From: Collinsella aerofaciens
GTDB lineage: Bacteria > Actinomycetota > Coriobacteriia > Coriobacteriales > Coriobacteriaceae
DNA: 62,500 nucleotides
NCBI RefSeq assembly: GCF_015546965.1
Contig: NZ_JADMUF010000006.1
Location: 1-62,500, forward strand
Reading direction: 5' to 3'
The notes beneath the pieces were generated by a model that was not told where the DNA came from, made no database searches, and saw only the letters and a program-made list of their open reading frames with translations. Numbering within the stretch: position 1 is the first letter of the stretch; each line of letters opens with the position of its first letter. The translations under genes and the position numbers were made by a program. This document shows, piece by piece, positions 62,473-62,500 of this stretch.

Positions 62473-62500
62473 CTCGGCACCTCATTTCAAGGGTCGGCGG

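Noticed and set aside
1-62500. CRISPR arrays, prophage or integrase modules and intact insertion sequences
   Set aside because: No regularly spaced direct repeats, cas genes, integrase, transposase or phage structural genes were recognised; only small palindromic repeats are present.

Overview
The window looks like chromosome of a high-GC, Gram-positive actinobacterium, most probably a gut Coriobacteriia species of the Collinsella type. This is an inference from gene content and style, because no database search was possible. The signs are G/C-rich third codon positions, strong AGGAGG-type ribosome sites, an EF-G2 paralog, many fructose-type PTS and LacI/GntR genes, and large sortase-anchored proteins built from pilin isopeptide modules.

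Layout. The first 57 bases are the 3' end of a 5S rRNA with its terminator, so an rRNA operon lies just upstream. From 0.2 to 16.7 kb is mostly housekeeping: a small tail-anchored membrane protein, Hsp20, a WalJ-type metallo-hydrolase, tilS-hpt-ftsH, an aminotransferase, a PHP phosphoesterase, an RNA m5U methyltransferase, an amino-acid ABC operon, EF-G2 and a secreted DNA/RNA nuclease. From 16.8 to 24.3 kb a LacI regulator stands divergent to a six-gene sugar operon (PTS IIBC, KbaZ/GatZ-like aldolase subunit, transaldolase, split transketolase, PTS IIA). From 24.4 to 46.1 kb are larE, a HAD phosphatase, a second LacI gene, glmS, a GntR gene, a YeiH transporter, a degenerate NtrC-like regulator, a nitroreductase, a MarR-controlled heterodimeric ABC exporter, cysE, a DedA protein, ilvE, lemA, a TetR gene, tRNA-Ser(UGA) and a one-frame fusion of tRNA adenosine deaminase (TadA) with glycerate kinase.

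The last 16 kb is a surface-protein region. A 13.5-kb gene (4485 codons) encodes a secreted, MPDTG-anchored stalk protein with a fibro-slime-type head and about two dozen pilin/CnaB/DUF11-like modules. A run of nine G lies in its promoter region, and inside the gene there is a perfect 57-bp tandem duplication and a 97% identical 248-bp duplication. The SRP RNA gene follows, then two tandem LANTG-anchored coiled-coil paralogs with near-identical ends and divergent middles.

The intergenic regions hold many non-coding palindromes. One group carries a GGGACA-type core (6741, 21225, 24351, 27558, 27622, 29731) and resembles REP elements. Another consists of long perfect or near-perfect inverted repeats with 24-30 bp arms (10666, 24439, 42557, 60114). 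The best candidates for new biology are the potentially phase-variable mosaic mega-adhesin with its neighbours, the TadA-glycerate kinase fusion, and the PTS/split-transketolase/KbaZ operon.
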